Below are positions 37,385 to 51,100 of a DNA stretch of 64,000 nt, in pieces; position 1 is the stretch's first letter; each line of letters starts with the position of its first letter. The position numbers were made by a program, and so were the translations under genes. Source of the stretch: Mytilus edulis (lineage: Eukaryota; Mollusca; Bivalvia; Mytilida; Mytilidae). Location of the stretch: the NCBI RefSeq assembly GCF_963676685.1, contig NC_092345.1, positions 84,757,592-84,821,591 on the forward strand, written 5' to 3'. The notes below the pieces were generated by a model. It made no database searches. It was not told the origin of the DNA and saw nothing but the letters and a program-made list of their open reading frames with translations.

Positions 37385-39405
37385 ACAGTAGCAGACAAAA
37401 TTGGAGCAGATGTGGTATATCACCCCTCGAATCATCCAAGTATAAAAGAAATTTTAATTAACAGAAAGAATGATTCTGATTTTGAATTCAAATAGTATCT
37501 AAAGATCATGTCGATTTTTTTTTAGATAAAATAAACACAAAGAAGGCTACAGGAGCTGATGGTATTCCAGCAAAAATAGTAAAAAATTGTAAATCTTATA
37601 TTGCACTACAGCTGACAACACTTGTAAATTTGTCAATTGAAAATAATTGTTTCCCTAATAAACATAAAGAAGCCCAAGTGATCCCCCTTCATAAAAAGAG
37701 TGACCCATTATTAAAAACAAATTATAGACCAGTTAGTGTCTTACCCATATTTTCTGAAATCTTTGAAAAAATATAGGAAATTCAATTAACTGATTATTTT
37801 GATAAAATATTTAATCCATTTTTGTGTGCATTTAGACGTGGACATGGATATCAGACCACACTTCTCAGAGTGTTAGAAGACTGGCGTGAAGCTCTTGATA
37901 AAAACCAGTAAATTGCAGCGGTATTAATGGATCTTTCTAAGCCGGCTTTTGACTGACTGCCTCACAATATCATGCTAGATAAATTATCAGCATATGGTTT
38001 AACCCCAATGCTGTTGCTCTTTTAAAGTCCTATTTATCTAATCGAAAACAGTAAAGTAAAGTCAACAATGTTCTAGTGGTTGGGCTGACATCCATAAAGG
38101 CGTACAACAGGGTTCGATACTAGGGCCATTGTTGTTTAACATATTTATAAATGATATTTTCTCTTTTCCATACCGCCACATGCAATGAACTTTGTATATA
38201 GTGTGCAGAAAGTTCTGTTCTTTTCGACATCCTTATTTCCCTCACTGTAAATATCCAATTTAGATGTATGAGCAAGGTTAAATGGTAGTTTATATAACTA
38301 TGCAGATGACAATACTTTGTCTTTTGTACTCCAGATTTCGATTTACTAATTTCAACTTTGGAATCTGATTCAAAAATACTTATTGAGTGGTTCAGGGTGA
38401 ATAACATGCAAGCAAATCCTGACAAATTTCAAGTTTTGGCTGTTGGCAAAAAGACCTTTGAAAAGAACCCATCTATACATATTCAAAATTCGAACCTTAC
38501 ATGAAAAACAGCAAAATTATTAGGCATAGAAATAGACTACCAGCTAAATTTTGATGTTCATATTAGCTCAATCTGCAGGAAGGCATCACAGCAATTAAAT
38601 GTTTTAAAACGTTTAGGCTCAGTTTTGGATAGACTTAGTAAACTTACTATATTTCATACTTTTATTCTTAGTAATTTAAATTTTTGCCCTTTGGCATGGC
38701 ATTTTTACACTGAGAACAATTCCAAAAAACTAGAAAAGGTGCAGGAAAGAGTACTCCGTTTTGTATATGAGGATTTTACCAGCTCCTACGAGGACCTCTT
38801 ACTTAAAGCTAAGGTGCCCTCCTTGCAGATCAGACGGATAAGAACAATGGCTCTAGAAACTTTTAAAATTATTAACAACATAGCTCCTGTGTGCTTACAA
38901 AATTTGGTGAATGTCAAAAAATTTAAATATTCTTTCACGTATGTAAATATTCTTGAAATTCCACAGGTAAAGTCAATCCGTTACAGAAAAAAAATCGTTC
39001 AAATTTGCTGCTGCTACTTTTTGGAACAGCCTTCCAAACCATTTCAGGACTGAAAACAGTTTTTCACATTTTAAAAGTCTTGTTCAGTCCTGGAACGGTT
39101 TGGAATGTCGCTGTTCTGCTTGCAGATAATTCTTGAGCTGATTATTATTTATGCTGCTTTTGGTTGCTCTGGTGTAGCATGTTTTTACTTTATTCGAAAA
39201 TTCGTTGCTTATTTTTATTGCATGCTATGTATGTGAGATTTCAACTTATCATTACAGGTTGTTTTATATGTCTAAATGCACTGTTTTTATGTTATTTATA
39301 TGTTTTATATTCGGTTAAAAGCTCCTTAGAGCTTGTGTTGCTTATTTGTACTTATGCCGAATCAAAATAAAGTTTTCTTATCTTATCTTATCTTATAATT
39401 GTGAA
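37385..39405 (+). pseudogene. 5'-truncated non-LTR retrotransposon (CR1/Jockey group)
   Basis: RT blocks in order: NTKKATGADGIPAKIVKNC, VIPLHKKSDPLLKTNYRPVS, CAFRRGHGYQTTLLRVLEDW, AAVLMDLSK (motif A, then frame decay), IFINDIFSF, and NYADDNTLSF (motif C, catalytic DD) near 38300. The C-terminal block at 38625-39053 is an open frame with FILSNLNFCPLAWHFYTEN and VQERVLRFVYEDFTSSYEDL. The 3' end has AATAAAG and then (TCTTA)n at 39383-39400, a usual tail type for this group. Multiple stops; the part between FINDI and NYADD carries extra sequence (about 38175-38285). Confidence 0.8.
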
Positions 39406-39912
39406 TTTTTTCCTAGTATGCCACACAGATTAACTATGTAGACTTGAGATTATATATTTAATTCAACATGTTATAAGGAGTTGTGGTATCACTATGATTG
39501 CCAATGAAATATATTCAACTAGTGTGGATTACGCAATTATAGATTTCCATACGGCTTTTAACAATGATAAGCAAAACCGTATACATTATATATATATGGT
39601 CATGCCGTAACATGACATATTGCGAAACAATTGAAAGAAAAAACCAACGACGATGTTTCTACAATTAATAAAATTGAGAATGGAAATGGGGAATGTGTCA
39701 CAGAGACAACCACCCGACCAAAGAGCAGAAACAGCCGAAGGCCATCAACGGATCTTCAAGAGAAAACCTCGCACCCAGAGGCGGGCTACTAGACAGATGA
39801 CTCCTAAACAAAACTATGAACTAGTTCAGTGAAAACTGAACGTCAAACTAAACCCCCAAAACTTATAAATGAACTAAAATTAACAATCATTCAAGACTAA
39901 CAAAGGCCAGAG

Positions 39913-40276
39913 TATGACAAGCCGTTTTGCTATTTATTCTTACTTCAAAATAGCTCTTAAACTTTATAAGATATCTTATATAGTTTATAAGATATCTTAT
40001 ATAAATTAGTTTTCTAGTTTGAATTGTTTTACATTGTTATTTCGGGGTCTTTTATAGCTGATTATGTGGTATGGGCTTTGCTCATTGTTGAAGGCCGTAC
40101 GATGACCTAAAGTTGTTAATATCTGTGTCATTTTGGTCTCTTGTGGAGAGTTGTCTTGCTGGCAATCATACCACATCTTCTTATTATATATAAGATATCT
40201 CCTATAATATATAAGATATCTTATATATTATAGGAGATATCTTGATAATCAAATAAATAGTTAACGGCTTGCCATA
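39913..40276. mobile_element. TIR element nested in the Naiad tail
   Basis: Ends TATGACAAGCCGTT and, inverted, TATGGCAAGCCGTT; flanking CAGAG repeats suggest a 5-bp target duplication. The interior holds palindromes built from ATAAGATATCTTAT near both ends and a minus-strand copy of the 'gatgtggtatgattgccaat' repeat at 40022-40194. Confidence 0.65.
40022..40194 (-). repeat. Interspersed repeat ('gatgtggtatgattgcc' family)
   Basis: Reverse-complement match to 58277-58440: starts 'agaagatgtggtatgattgc', then 'caacaatgagcaaagccca' and 'tataaaagaccccgaaat'. A further partial copy lies at 61774-61854. Confidence 0.75.
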
Positions 40277-40640
40277 GCAGAGGCTCCTGACTTGGAACAG
40301 ACTCAAAAATGAAGCTGGGTTAAACAAATTTATATTGGGATTTCATCCCCCTCCCCATACCTCTAGTCAATGTAGAAAATACACACAACACTGTACATAG
40401 TATAACTAAGATAAGAGAAGTCCGTCAGAATAGGAAACAAAAGAAAGTAAGGGAAATGACTATGGTGCATAGTTAAGCAGGTACTGTCATGCAATACAGA
40501 TCCAGACTTCGATTAAACTGATTGAAAGATGATGTATTGATATATGGAAAGTCAAGCACAATTTCCCCTGTTAGGGGTTTAGTATAATACTAATGAGACC
40601 ACTCCCCATCCAAGTCATAATATGTAAAAGAAACCACTAT

Positions 40641-41820
40641 AGGTCAAAGTGTGGTATTCAACACGGAGCCTTGGCTCTAACACCAAACAGCAAGCTACAA
40701 AGAGCCAAAAAATTGACTAGTGTAAAACAACGGTCTAATCTATATACAAAATGAGAAAACGAGAAATACTTATGAACCAAATCAAAAAACGATAGCTACT
40801 GAACATCAGATTCTTGACTTATGCGGATAGGTGCAACCAAATGAAGCGGGTTTAAAAGTTGAGCTGCATATCTTATTATCAACTGAATATAGTACTACAT
40901 AAACTTGTAGATAATATCCCATGGTTTTCCATCAACACAATGTTTTAAAAGCAAATTATTTCTTTAAAACATCAGAGGAAAAATGCAGTTTATATTTCAA
41001 TATAGTAAATACACTTAGACATTTGATAATGTTTAGATTCTCCAGTAAAATCTTAATACATGTTTAATTTAAAGGTATTCATATTCGCCCCGAGACAAAA
41101 TAATTCTAGACTTATCTAATACCTTTTGTTTGGCGTTTTTGAAAGAGGGCAAACTAAGCAACGGTAGGAGAGTATTATAGAAAAAAGTCTACACAATAAC
41201 CATAAATGTAGCACCATAAGTGAGGGTCCGAACCTCATATCCATCTGAATCCGCCTCTGATTTTACTAATATTGAGAAGAAATTCCTCAGCCTTTCTGCA
41301 CATGTGTTGCAACACAGTTAAATGTATCGGTAGTGATTTTTGTTTTTATCGTTTCTTGTTCAGTTCAATACAGCCAGTCTGATATATCAATTTCATGCGT
41401 CAATATTTCAATGTCAACAATTCAATTTGTGCAAATTCCAATAATTCTTTGACTCTTCCACAAAAAATCATTCTTATAATTACATTATCTTTTCAACCTA
41501 TGACTGAAAAACACACGAAACAAAGTTTCATATTAAAGAGCACATGCCATGTAATAAATTTAATTACTTTAGATATTTTTTAATTTGGAGAAATGTTTTA
41601 CATAGTTAAAAATTAAAAATTAAATATTAAATATGAGAATTTGAGTCAATTCAGTGCCCCTCTAACCCCAGACATTTAATTTAATTTTTGTTTATATAAG
41701 AAATGTTATGCACGAGTATTGTATACAAATGTATTGGAGTTGTAAATCTTGTGTGCTGTAGTATGTCTCAGCTTAAGCTAAGTGTGGACATGTTAAGTTA
41801 TAAAAATTCGAAATTCGTTT
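40641..41820. other. Intergenic, nothing recognised
   Basis: AT-rich sequence upstream of MED1; the 62-codon open frame at 41395-41583 shows no domain. Confidence 0.35.
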
Positions 41821-42135
41821 CGTAATTTTCACAGACGTCATTTTTATAAATTCAGACGAAATTTTACAAGTGACGTCACTGTGAATCTGACCAACCTCGA
41901 AACATTTTGATGACCCCGACAAGACCCAATTTTATTATGGAGGTGCGAGAATTTCCACCTCGATAAACCATGGAAACTGTCTTCCCTTAATCGAATACAG
42001 CTATATACATTCTTTAATTTAGGAAATAATTTACATTATGATAAATATTTACACATAACTGGGATGTAATAAGCCTGGTTAGTGCAAAACATCGCTACCA
42101 GAGGCCGCTGAACTCCGAATGCAGATAAATCAAAT
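41821..42135 (+). promoter_or_regulatory. Likely MED1 promoter with a palindromic CRE
   Basis: A full CRE/ATF site TGACGTCA at 41871-41878 and a half site GACGTCA at 41834-41840 lie about 260-300 bp before the proposed start codon. CpG density rises through 42090-42180. No TATA box. It could equally serve a divergent transcript. Confidence 0.4.
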
Positions 42136-42193
42136 ATGGCAGCCGAGGACGGGGTATACCCCGCTCGCTGGGAAAATCAGTGCGATTTTAAAG
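42136..42193 (+). CDS. MED1: Tentative MED1 first coding exon
   Basis: ATG in a favourable context (caaATGGCA-like) opens MAAEDGVYPARWENQCDFK and stops at donor AAAG|GTATGC in phase 1. The next exon begins TA-ATG, so the junction reads Val-Met-Thr-Pro-Glu without a stop. The exon is CpG-rich. The peptide has no match that I recognise in MED1; if this exon belongs elsewhere, MED1 starts at 51552. Confidence 0.5.
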
Positions 42194-45100
42194 GTATGCG
42201 TGTGAAATTTAACGAACCACTACCTGTGTTGTATTCATTATTAATGTGGGTATGAGTCCAGTTGTCATTTTGTTGATATTCACTAAAGATCGCAGTTTGT
42301 ATTGATCGCAAAAATCTGCATCCCCATTGTGGCTTCAACTGTTGGTGTATTTTGATTTTGTACATGCCTGTGTATTGTGCTACAGGTCTAGATAAATGTC
42401 TTCATTTGATAGTTATTTGAGTGTAACTTTATCTGTTCATTTCAATAAGGAAGGAAATACAGATTGGGAAATGGTTATAGTTATATTTTGTAAATGTCTT
42501 CCTCTTTGCAGTAAATTGTACAGGCAGTAGTACCATTAGTATATGAATGATGTACATATATATATATATATATATATTGATACGCCGCTGATTTTACTTT
42601 AAAGGCTACTGATATGCTAACGGAAGTGCAGATTTATTTTAAATTGCTGCGGGTTAAATATTTTTTGGGGCCTCAACGAGAATTTCTTCTTACGAATAGG
42701 ACAGCATAAAAATAAAAGGCTGTACAACGTATCTGAACCTTTTGCTTAAATTGAAACTTTTAATTCCTGATTTATCACCCCCACTTCGTTGTTAATTTTA
42801 AGTCCTTAGTTATTCTGTTAGGACTTGTTTATCTTTGACTATCTATTTTGTTCTTTGAATAATTTATGATTGGTATCTTCTGCATGTCTTCCTTTTAATA
42901 TATTTAGTTGAAAAACTACAAAAGTAAACAAGCAGTTTATAATGAAAAATGTCAAGATACAATGTACCTCCTACATTTTTTGATAAACAAAACTTAGAAA
43001 CAAGAAAAAAGTAAAATCGTTGAGGGACCTGGAAAAATGAACACCTGAAGGTACATGTATCTATTGATTTGTTTACCTTTATAACAATACTCTGATACTT
43101 ATAATAACTTGGTCCTCGCACCTTCTTAACCTTTGTGTTTAAAAATATGCATTTTTGGCAAAAGAAAAATGATTCAACTTTTAACCAAAGTTTCTGTCAT
43201 TGAAGGATACAAAATCGGAGTGAGAAACCATATTGTTTAGGTTATTGCAGTGTTCAATAAGCATGGAAAGGAAAATAACCCTTTACAGATTTGGTGCATC
43301 TAAATCTAGGTCAACTAAAAACTAGTCAATACCGGAATAAGTAGGTTTCGATTTAGAAAAACTGAGCAAGAGTTACTTCCCTTTTGATGTCATGTTTGAG
43401 GTCTAATATACCTCAGCCCATTCCATTTATCCCTCCTTAATGGTGGCACAGAGAAATAACACAAGAATCTACGAAGTCAATAGTAAATGCTCGCAAATAC
43501 ATTTGTACATATACTTGTCATTTGACATTTTTAAGTGGATATATCTATAAAAAGCTGTCCCTAGCTACCTGGTCAATTTTGTATTGTCTTAAAAATTTTA
43601 TAATGCCCAAATCAATAATAGGCATATGCATTTTTGCTAAATGTCTTTTTGATTATGTATATGCAACACTGTCAAACTTGTTCATTCCCAAGTTGGGCCC
43701 AACCCAACGGAAATGTGGCCATTTCACTAAATCCTATCCCTTAACCCTTTCAACGCTACACAAAAAAATAGAAAATGGCTGCTAATGCTGCATTTTTTTT
43801 GTTTTCATTCATGAGAACAGTATATTCGTTTTTAGACTGCTGTATCTTTTTTATTATAAGAAATACAGAGAAAGTTATTGCATGAAAAAATGCTCAGGAG
43901 AGTATGAACTGTAATGTTGGGCAGTTATTTCAGTAAAAATTTTATCAGGTTACCTGCATTTTCAGGTAATTAACAGGTAAAAGGTGTAATTTATTACATT
44001 TGTGTTGAATTTGGAATAAAAACTACTTTTAGTCTTCATCTATTTTGTTGTTTTATCTGCCATATATATATAATAAAGAAGACACCAGTTGCTAGATTCC
44101 GTAGCGTATTGCACCATACACAACATATTATGTAATCGTGGCACAAATAAGTGGCTCCGTCCTCAAAAATTTTCAGTCAACATCCGTTTTCCCCCCTTTT
44201 TTCTATGTCTCGTAATGATCGACCAAATCATATTTCCCACACGAATTGAATGTGATAAACACCTTGAGATAACAAGAAACCTTTTAACTAATCCTCGTTG
44301 TCAGTTTCGCCATAGAAATGCTGAAATATTTCCATATTTACAGCTTCGTTTCTGATTTCTGCCATTTGCATTTGTCAAAATATTTGTTTTTATTTTCCTT
44401 CAATTTTCCTTCTACTGCATGAATTTACCATAAAAATTGCTAGGAATTGAAGTGCAAATGAGACCTTGTATATCCTCGATTCATACAAGGAAAAATTAGA
44501 GAGGACCCGAATGAAAACCGAATGGTTAAACAGTCCTTATGAAAAATCCGTTGTCATTGCTGCATATGCCGTGAATAGCAGTGGCGGAAGGCGCATGCCA
44601 TCGCGGCATATGCCGTGTATAGCGGTGAAAGGGTCAAACTACCAAATATGGCTGCTCAAAATTGTAATATTTTCACCCCAAACATGTACATGTCCAAATT
44701 ATTTCTATCCTCCAAAACGTTTTGAATCTTTTAGTGCTAATATGTCCTCTGGTCTGTAATAGTCACAAGGGACTCAATTTAAAACACCAGTTTTTTGCTG
44801 GAGTTCAAACCAAAACCATTATTAAAAGACATCAAATTGTCATCAATGCTAAATAACTGTGTTACAACGCAGGGATGAAATCTAAAGTGGAAATCTCATA
44901 AGTTGCAAAGATTGTAAAATAATCACAGAAAGAATAAAAAGAAGGAATGTGGATACAGTAAATATCTTAATGTCAGTACCTGAAAATGCTTGACAAAAGA
45001 ATTTAAATTAATTGGTAGTCCAAATGTTCTTGTTGAGAATTTGTATGGAATACTTTCTCTTTGTGCTTTTAATTTAAAGATCAGGTCTAAGGTCCCTGTT

Positions 45101-48100
45101 ATAAGATCACCTTTATTTGATTTCAAACTAAAGTTGTAACGAATCATTTGTCATACAGGTGGATACATTTCATGGATTTTTCTAGCATTCCACAGGGTCC
45201 GGTTTTCGGACCCATTCCCAACGGCAAAAACCCTACATTTTTCCAAATTTTGGTAGCAAAATTCCCAAATGATCACAAAATTCATTTTCATCTTTATTAT
45301 TCATGACAGAGATGTTTATTTTATTCAACCGATAGCTTTATGTCAAAAATCGCCAACAAGTAATGTGTAAATCCAAGTTGAAACATATTGAATGAAAACA
45401 ACATTGACAAACAATGGCTGCCATAAATAAACAGGAAGTGTGGGAATATACTAAAACCAGGTCAAATCTGGAAACAGACAAGTATATAATTCCGGGTTTG
45501 TCAATCAAATACAGTAAATAAAAAATGAAAAGAACCAAACATGTGACAGCTACATGTATCCTAGCAACACTAAAATTGAAAACTAAAAGATGTATAATAA
45601 AGAAAATAGAAACAGGATATATTTTATACAGAACCCAAAATATTTTAGTTCACAAAATTTCATGTCAAAATAAAAAAAATGTAACAATCCTTTAAGTTAG
45701 AACTCATTATTTTGATACTCAAATAAACTTTAATACCATGTTGTTATATTTAAAAAAAACCCAAAGAAGGTGTAGTCCTTACTTTATTTTCACCAACAAA
45801 AAAAATAATTATGAACTAAACATACTAAAACTAACATCTGGTATATTGGTTGTTTTTCCCAATTTCATTGAAAACCGCATTAAAAAATTCCCAAAACTGG
45901 CCAGGGTCCTTTTTCCCAAAATACCCAGATAAACCCCTGCATTTGAACACTTTTGAAATATATGAAATTTTAATTTGTCGTTTGTGAAAAATATACACTT
46001 TCTCTGTCCTATATATACACAAGCTAGACAAGTATGGGTGTACTGAGATAGTGTCATATTATCACATTTAGGGGATGGGACACTTTTAAGGGGAAAAAGA
46101 GGTTTCTGAGTGTTATATATGTACATGTAGAACTCTTAAGTGCGATGATCATGCTAAAGTACGATGGTCACGCTTAATTGAGATGGTCTTCGCTAAAGTG
46201 TGATGGTTAGCAAAAGTATAGACGTAATAAAAGTACTATGGATTATGACGTGAATAGTCGTTTATACAAACAAAAAGATGAATATGCCCAAAGATAAATG
46301 TAGAATATAACAACTTTAAACCAAATGTCCATGACTTACTTAATTAAAACCTAACCGAGCTTTGTCGGCTGAGGCAAATGTTTTTTTTGGGTGATGGAAG
46401 TAGTACTTGTGTCCTGCAGTGGACTATTTTACTATACAGACACAAAAGTATACGCATAAGAATGATGAATCCTTTATCTTGTTTCTATTGAAATCATTGT
46501 TTATGTTGCAGTTTACTTTGCGGTTAAAATATGTCGATTTTATCGAAAAGTAAAGTTGGTAAAATAAAGCTACATGTTTCATGCTTTAATCATAAATACA
46601 ACTTGTCCGCTAAAACATTACTTTGTACATTGTAGGAAATACAACTTGTATTTGTACTCGCTGCGAAAAAGGAGAAAGCTTGAAGAACATGGCATTTCTC
46701 TTTCATTTAAATTAAGATTTTTTCAAACAAAAAAATAGTTATGCAATGAACGAATTTTGTATTTGTAATTTACAATGATGACATTCAGGGGAGATATTCA
46801 CATTAGGGGTAGCCTTGTGAATGGCAAGTTTCACCAATTATCCAAATATTTGATACCAGCCCGATTTAAAAAAAAATCATATTCAGGATATATATATTTC
46901 AGTCGCACCTGAATTATCATTTTAGCAATTTACGTAGTCGTTCTTCTTGATTCAGAAACAATCACTTAAGCCTTCTAGTAATTATAAAGCCTATCACTTA
47001 TGTTACAAAACCTTGGCATACTAGCTTTTGCAAGAAGACTTTTTATTAACACCCTTTTGGTCCATCGCACTATAGCGTGATATTCCATCATACTTTAGCA
47101 AACAAACAATCATCGCACTTTAGCGTGATACACCATTGTACTTTAGCGTAGACCATCGCACTTTAGAGCAGACCATCAAACTTTAGTGTGACCATCGCAC
47201 TTTAGAGAGACCATCAAACTTAAGTGTGACCATCACACTTTAGAGTAGACCATTAAACTTTAGAATACCATCACACTTTAGAGTCCTACATATATATATA
47301 TGAATTAAAATTTTACATAGACACTACTGAGTCATAGGCGGATCCAGTGGGGGGGGGGGCCCAGGCCCCCCCTTTCGTGGGAAAAATTTGGTTGATTATA
47401 TAGGGAATCATTGAAGCATGACTGGAGCGGGCCCCTTAGGTCAGTCAGCGGGCCCCCCCTTAGGAAAAGTTCTGGATCCGCCACTGTGCGTCTACTCTCA
47501 TGGATCTATAGGAAAGAAACTTTTCTCCAGGTTGGGGATTGTGCAATAGGCCAACAACCTATCCTTGTAAAAAACTTAAAAGTTACAGAACGCAAAATGC
47601 ATTCGTGCCCTATGCGACACATGGCGCTAACGGGAGTTGTAAGTAACTACTTTCATTAATTACACAATTTTAAATAATACATTAAGAGTAAAGTTCCTTT
47701 AAAATTTCCATTCCATCCATTTTGTCTCACTTTAATCATGTTAATATACCCTACAGGGAATCTTTTTCTTTTTTAGCAGACCTTGCATAAATCACTTATT
47801 TCTTTTTCCTGTATGTAAATATGGCTGTTATCTTTTTGTGCCACAACTTATTTGTGCCAATGTTACTTCTGTGCCACTTCATTTTGAAAACTAATAGGTT
47901 TTATTTGTGGCAATATGAATATCCATTGCAACAATTGTACACAGATTTAGATTTATGTCATGTCCTGAACCTTTGTGAGAGTACAAATAAATGTATCTAA
48001 AACACAAAAGTTGACGGACCTGAAGAGACTTCATTAATTTCGAACTAATTTCTCCATGGTTTTTTTTTATAAATGTCTTTGTGATCTCCTACAATGACTA

Positions 48101-51100
48101 TAGTTTTTTTCTCTGACATTATTTTCTTGAACAGATATCTTTACATGTGAAAAACTATTCTTACTGAACAATTTGTTTGTTGATGTTCTGTTTAATCTAA
48201 AGTGAGATTTGATACCATTTATTGGCACAATTAAAACCATAAGAAAAATTAAAGAGTGTCGTAATTGATACCTTTTCAAAACTAATTGGCGCAAATTAAT
48301 TCTGGCCAAGTAACATTAAAGGAGAGCTGACGTTTAAGTTAATAATTGAACTTTGACACCTCACAAATGTAACAGTTTGTATTAGTCAGTCAGATGATAA
48401 GTAAAAACAGCTAATTTAGTCACCTTTTGTTTTATTAACTTGTGAAAATCTTGAATTTTCGACAATAAAAAATCCTGATGTTTACTTATTGAAATAATTA
48501 ATTAACATATAGATATCTTTAAAATATGCAATAAATTACAAGGGCACAATCATTTTTTAATGCATTTGCCATAGGATACCAGTCTGATACCAGTGGTGTC
48601 CCATACCAATCTGCCAAACCAATTTGGTTTCTGTCTGACATTGTTTAAATAGTGTTGTAGATTTTGCCTGTCCCCAAAAAACATGAACAATTAAGTTATT
48701 GTGTTATGTTTTAAAATGTAATGTGTTGTTTCCTGATGACATGGATGATATTCATGGTAAAAATTAAGGCCGACATTTGTTGCCAATGTGACTTATTATT
48801 TGGACCAATCAGCATGCAATGAGAACTCACAAAAAAAAACTTGATAACATGACAAATGAAAATCATGCATAGCGAACTCTTGCAAAAGTGACTTGATATA
48901 TAAACCAATCAATGCAACAGGATCTCAAACTAATTAATAATTTATTTATAGTTATAGTCACTGTACTGAGACTGTGATAACACTAGACATTTTGATAGGA
49001 ATTGCTATACAATTTGACAGACCTGCATCTATTTCATTGGTTGTTGACAACTACACAAGTGTACTGAAACAAGAAAGAATGGGTTGCAGTTCCTGATACT
49101 AAAAATGTCAGAGTTAAACAGCCCAAAAAAATATTTATGGTTTTGCAGCAAAAATTGACTTAAAATGCAGTACATATGAAATTTTAAAAATAATTCCAAT
49201 CCAATTGGAACAGGTCAAGATTTTATTCTTTTTGCTTAAAAAAAATTGCCATTTAAATCTAAAAATATAATTGTCCTATGGTAGTACATGTAACCATTTT
49301 GATTTGTGTCAGGAACTTCACATCAACGACTCATTTCAGTGGTATTAAGATCAATTTTAGTTGTAATATTTATTGTGAAAAGAGCCCCTTAGCTTTGTTA
49401 GATTTGGTACCAAGCTACATTTGAGCATGCTTTACCATGTGACACTCTCACTTTCATTTCAGTTTTTCTCATCAACTTCCTTGAAGATCAAATCCACATG
49501 ATACTTATATGACTTTCTTATTTTTACACAATAAGAGCCATGCTTGAAAGTTTTCTTGGAAATTGCAAATAAGAGCTTCTTGAAATTTAATATATATGGC
49601 TACATATTTACATGCTATATCCTGTGAAGCAATTTCTCATTCCTTACTTCCTGATTTAAGATTAAACTCATTTTTATCAGGAATTACGAATCATGATCAG
49701 AACACCTTAAAATTTGATATTAGAATTCATTTCAGCACACTATTGAATGTGATGTGTTTTCACATCCATTGTTCTTCATCTTTCATTTTTAAACCAAAAA
49801 AAATGATAGCTATGTTTCATTAGTAAGCATTTAAAATTGATTTTAAAAAAAATATTAAGATCAGAAAAAGTACTTGACTTTATAACACTGGTAAACATAT
49901 GTGTACCTCTGTGTTTTTAACATTTGTGTTATACATGTAACTACTTTTCAATTGCTAGCTTTACATGTAGAAGGCTTTAGATATCTGAATGTTTAAAAAC
50001 TTATGAAAACAAGAATAATATTTCTAATAACAGACTATTATGGTCATTTCCTATCTCTGAACATATTAGATTGAAAATATTATATTGATTTTGTGTAAAT
50101 TATTAATGAAATGTTTGTTAAAGCATCACTAATAAAATTTCCTTTAAAATGTAAAATTTCATCCTTTTTTGTGCATGTAAACACCTGTTTTATATCAAAA
50201 CTGAAATATTTTTGGGTAAAACTTCTTCAAATCATCAGTTTTACTTTAAAAGTGCTTTTTAAAAATACTGCTACTCTTTGAAAACAAATTAGTAATAAAC
50301 TTGGTTAAAAAACAATAATTGTATGAGGTTACACATAAACTAGTGTTTCAATGGTTTTGAGTTGAACAGATATCAATTGTTAACCTGTTTAACCAATGTG
50401 TTTCAAAGTTTATTATGTTGCAACTTTTGTAACAAAATGCATGGAGATGACATATTACTATAAGTTAAACATAATTGTATATCCCCTTAACAATAATCAA
50501 CTCAAAAAGGGTAAATTTAATTACCAACTGCTGCTATTAGTGCAAACTTCCATTTACATTAAATGCTTCAACAAACTCCATAAGTTTTAATCAGTCATGC
50601 GCTTCATAATTTTCATTAACTGTATATAGTAAAATATACAATGTACCTGTAAAAGCCGCATTGCTGGTTTATGTCATCCAATCGTAGTTACATGTAACAT
50701 AAACAAAACTTGTGCTTAGTACTGCAGGTATAAAAACAAACACCTATATTTACAAACATTTGACCGATACAACATCACTTGTCCCATAACTTAATCAATA
50801 TATTTCTACTGTTCAGGAGTTATGGTCCTTGATAGATTGATTATAGATTTGAAAATGGCACATATGGCGATTCTGTGCAATATTGTATGAAATGTTCATG
50901 ATGTCCAACCAAAGTTTTTCAAATTTTCATATGATGCAACAGATGACAAAATGGCGTTCAAGTTTGATATTGACAATTTTGACTTTTGCTGTTAATGACA
51001 TTATTCATGATAGATTGGAAAATAGGCACTAAGGATGGCAGGACAAAAAAGCCTGAAATCCTTATACATTATAAGACATTAATTTAATGTGTTCTTGCTA

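Larger units (their letters stand above)
39667..40640 (-). mobile_element. Diverged Naiad 3' tail, split by a later insertion
   Basis: The same fixed end AATAAAATTGAGAATGG and the same block order as 19213-19850, but more divergent. It is interrupted at 39913-40276. The region matching the SECIS keeps ACTAAACCCCTAAC but has TTA in place of the 5' TGA of the quartet. Confidence 0.8.

Noticed and set aside
47411..47659. 82-codon plus frame crossing the GGCGGATCC MITE
   Set aside because: The first third is MITE sequence; the remainder (ETFLQVGDCAIGQQP) has no domain that I can name.
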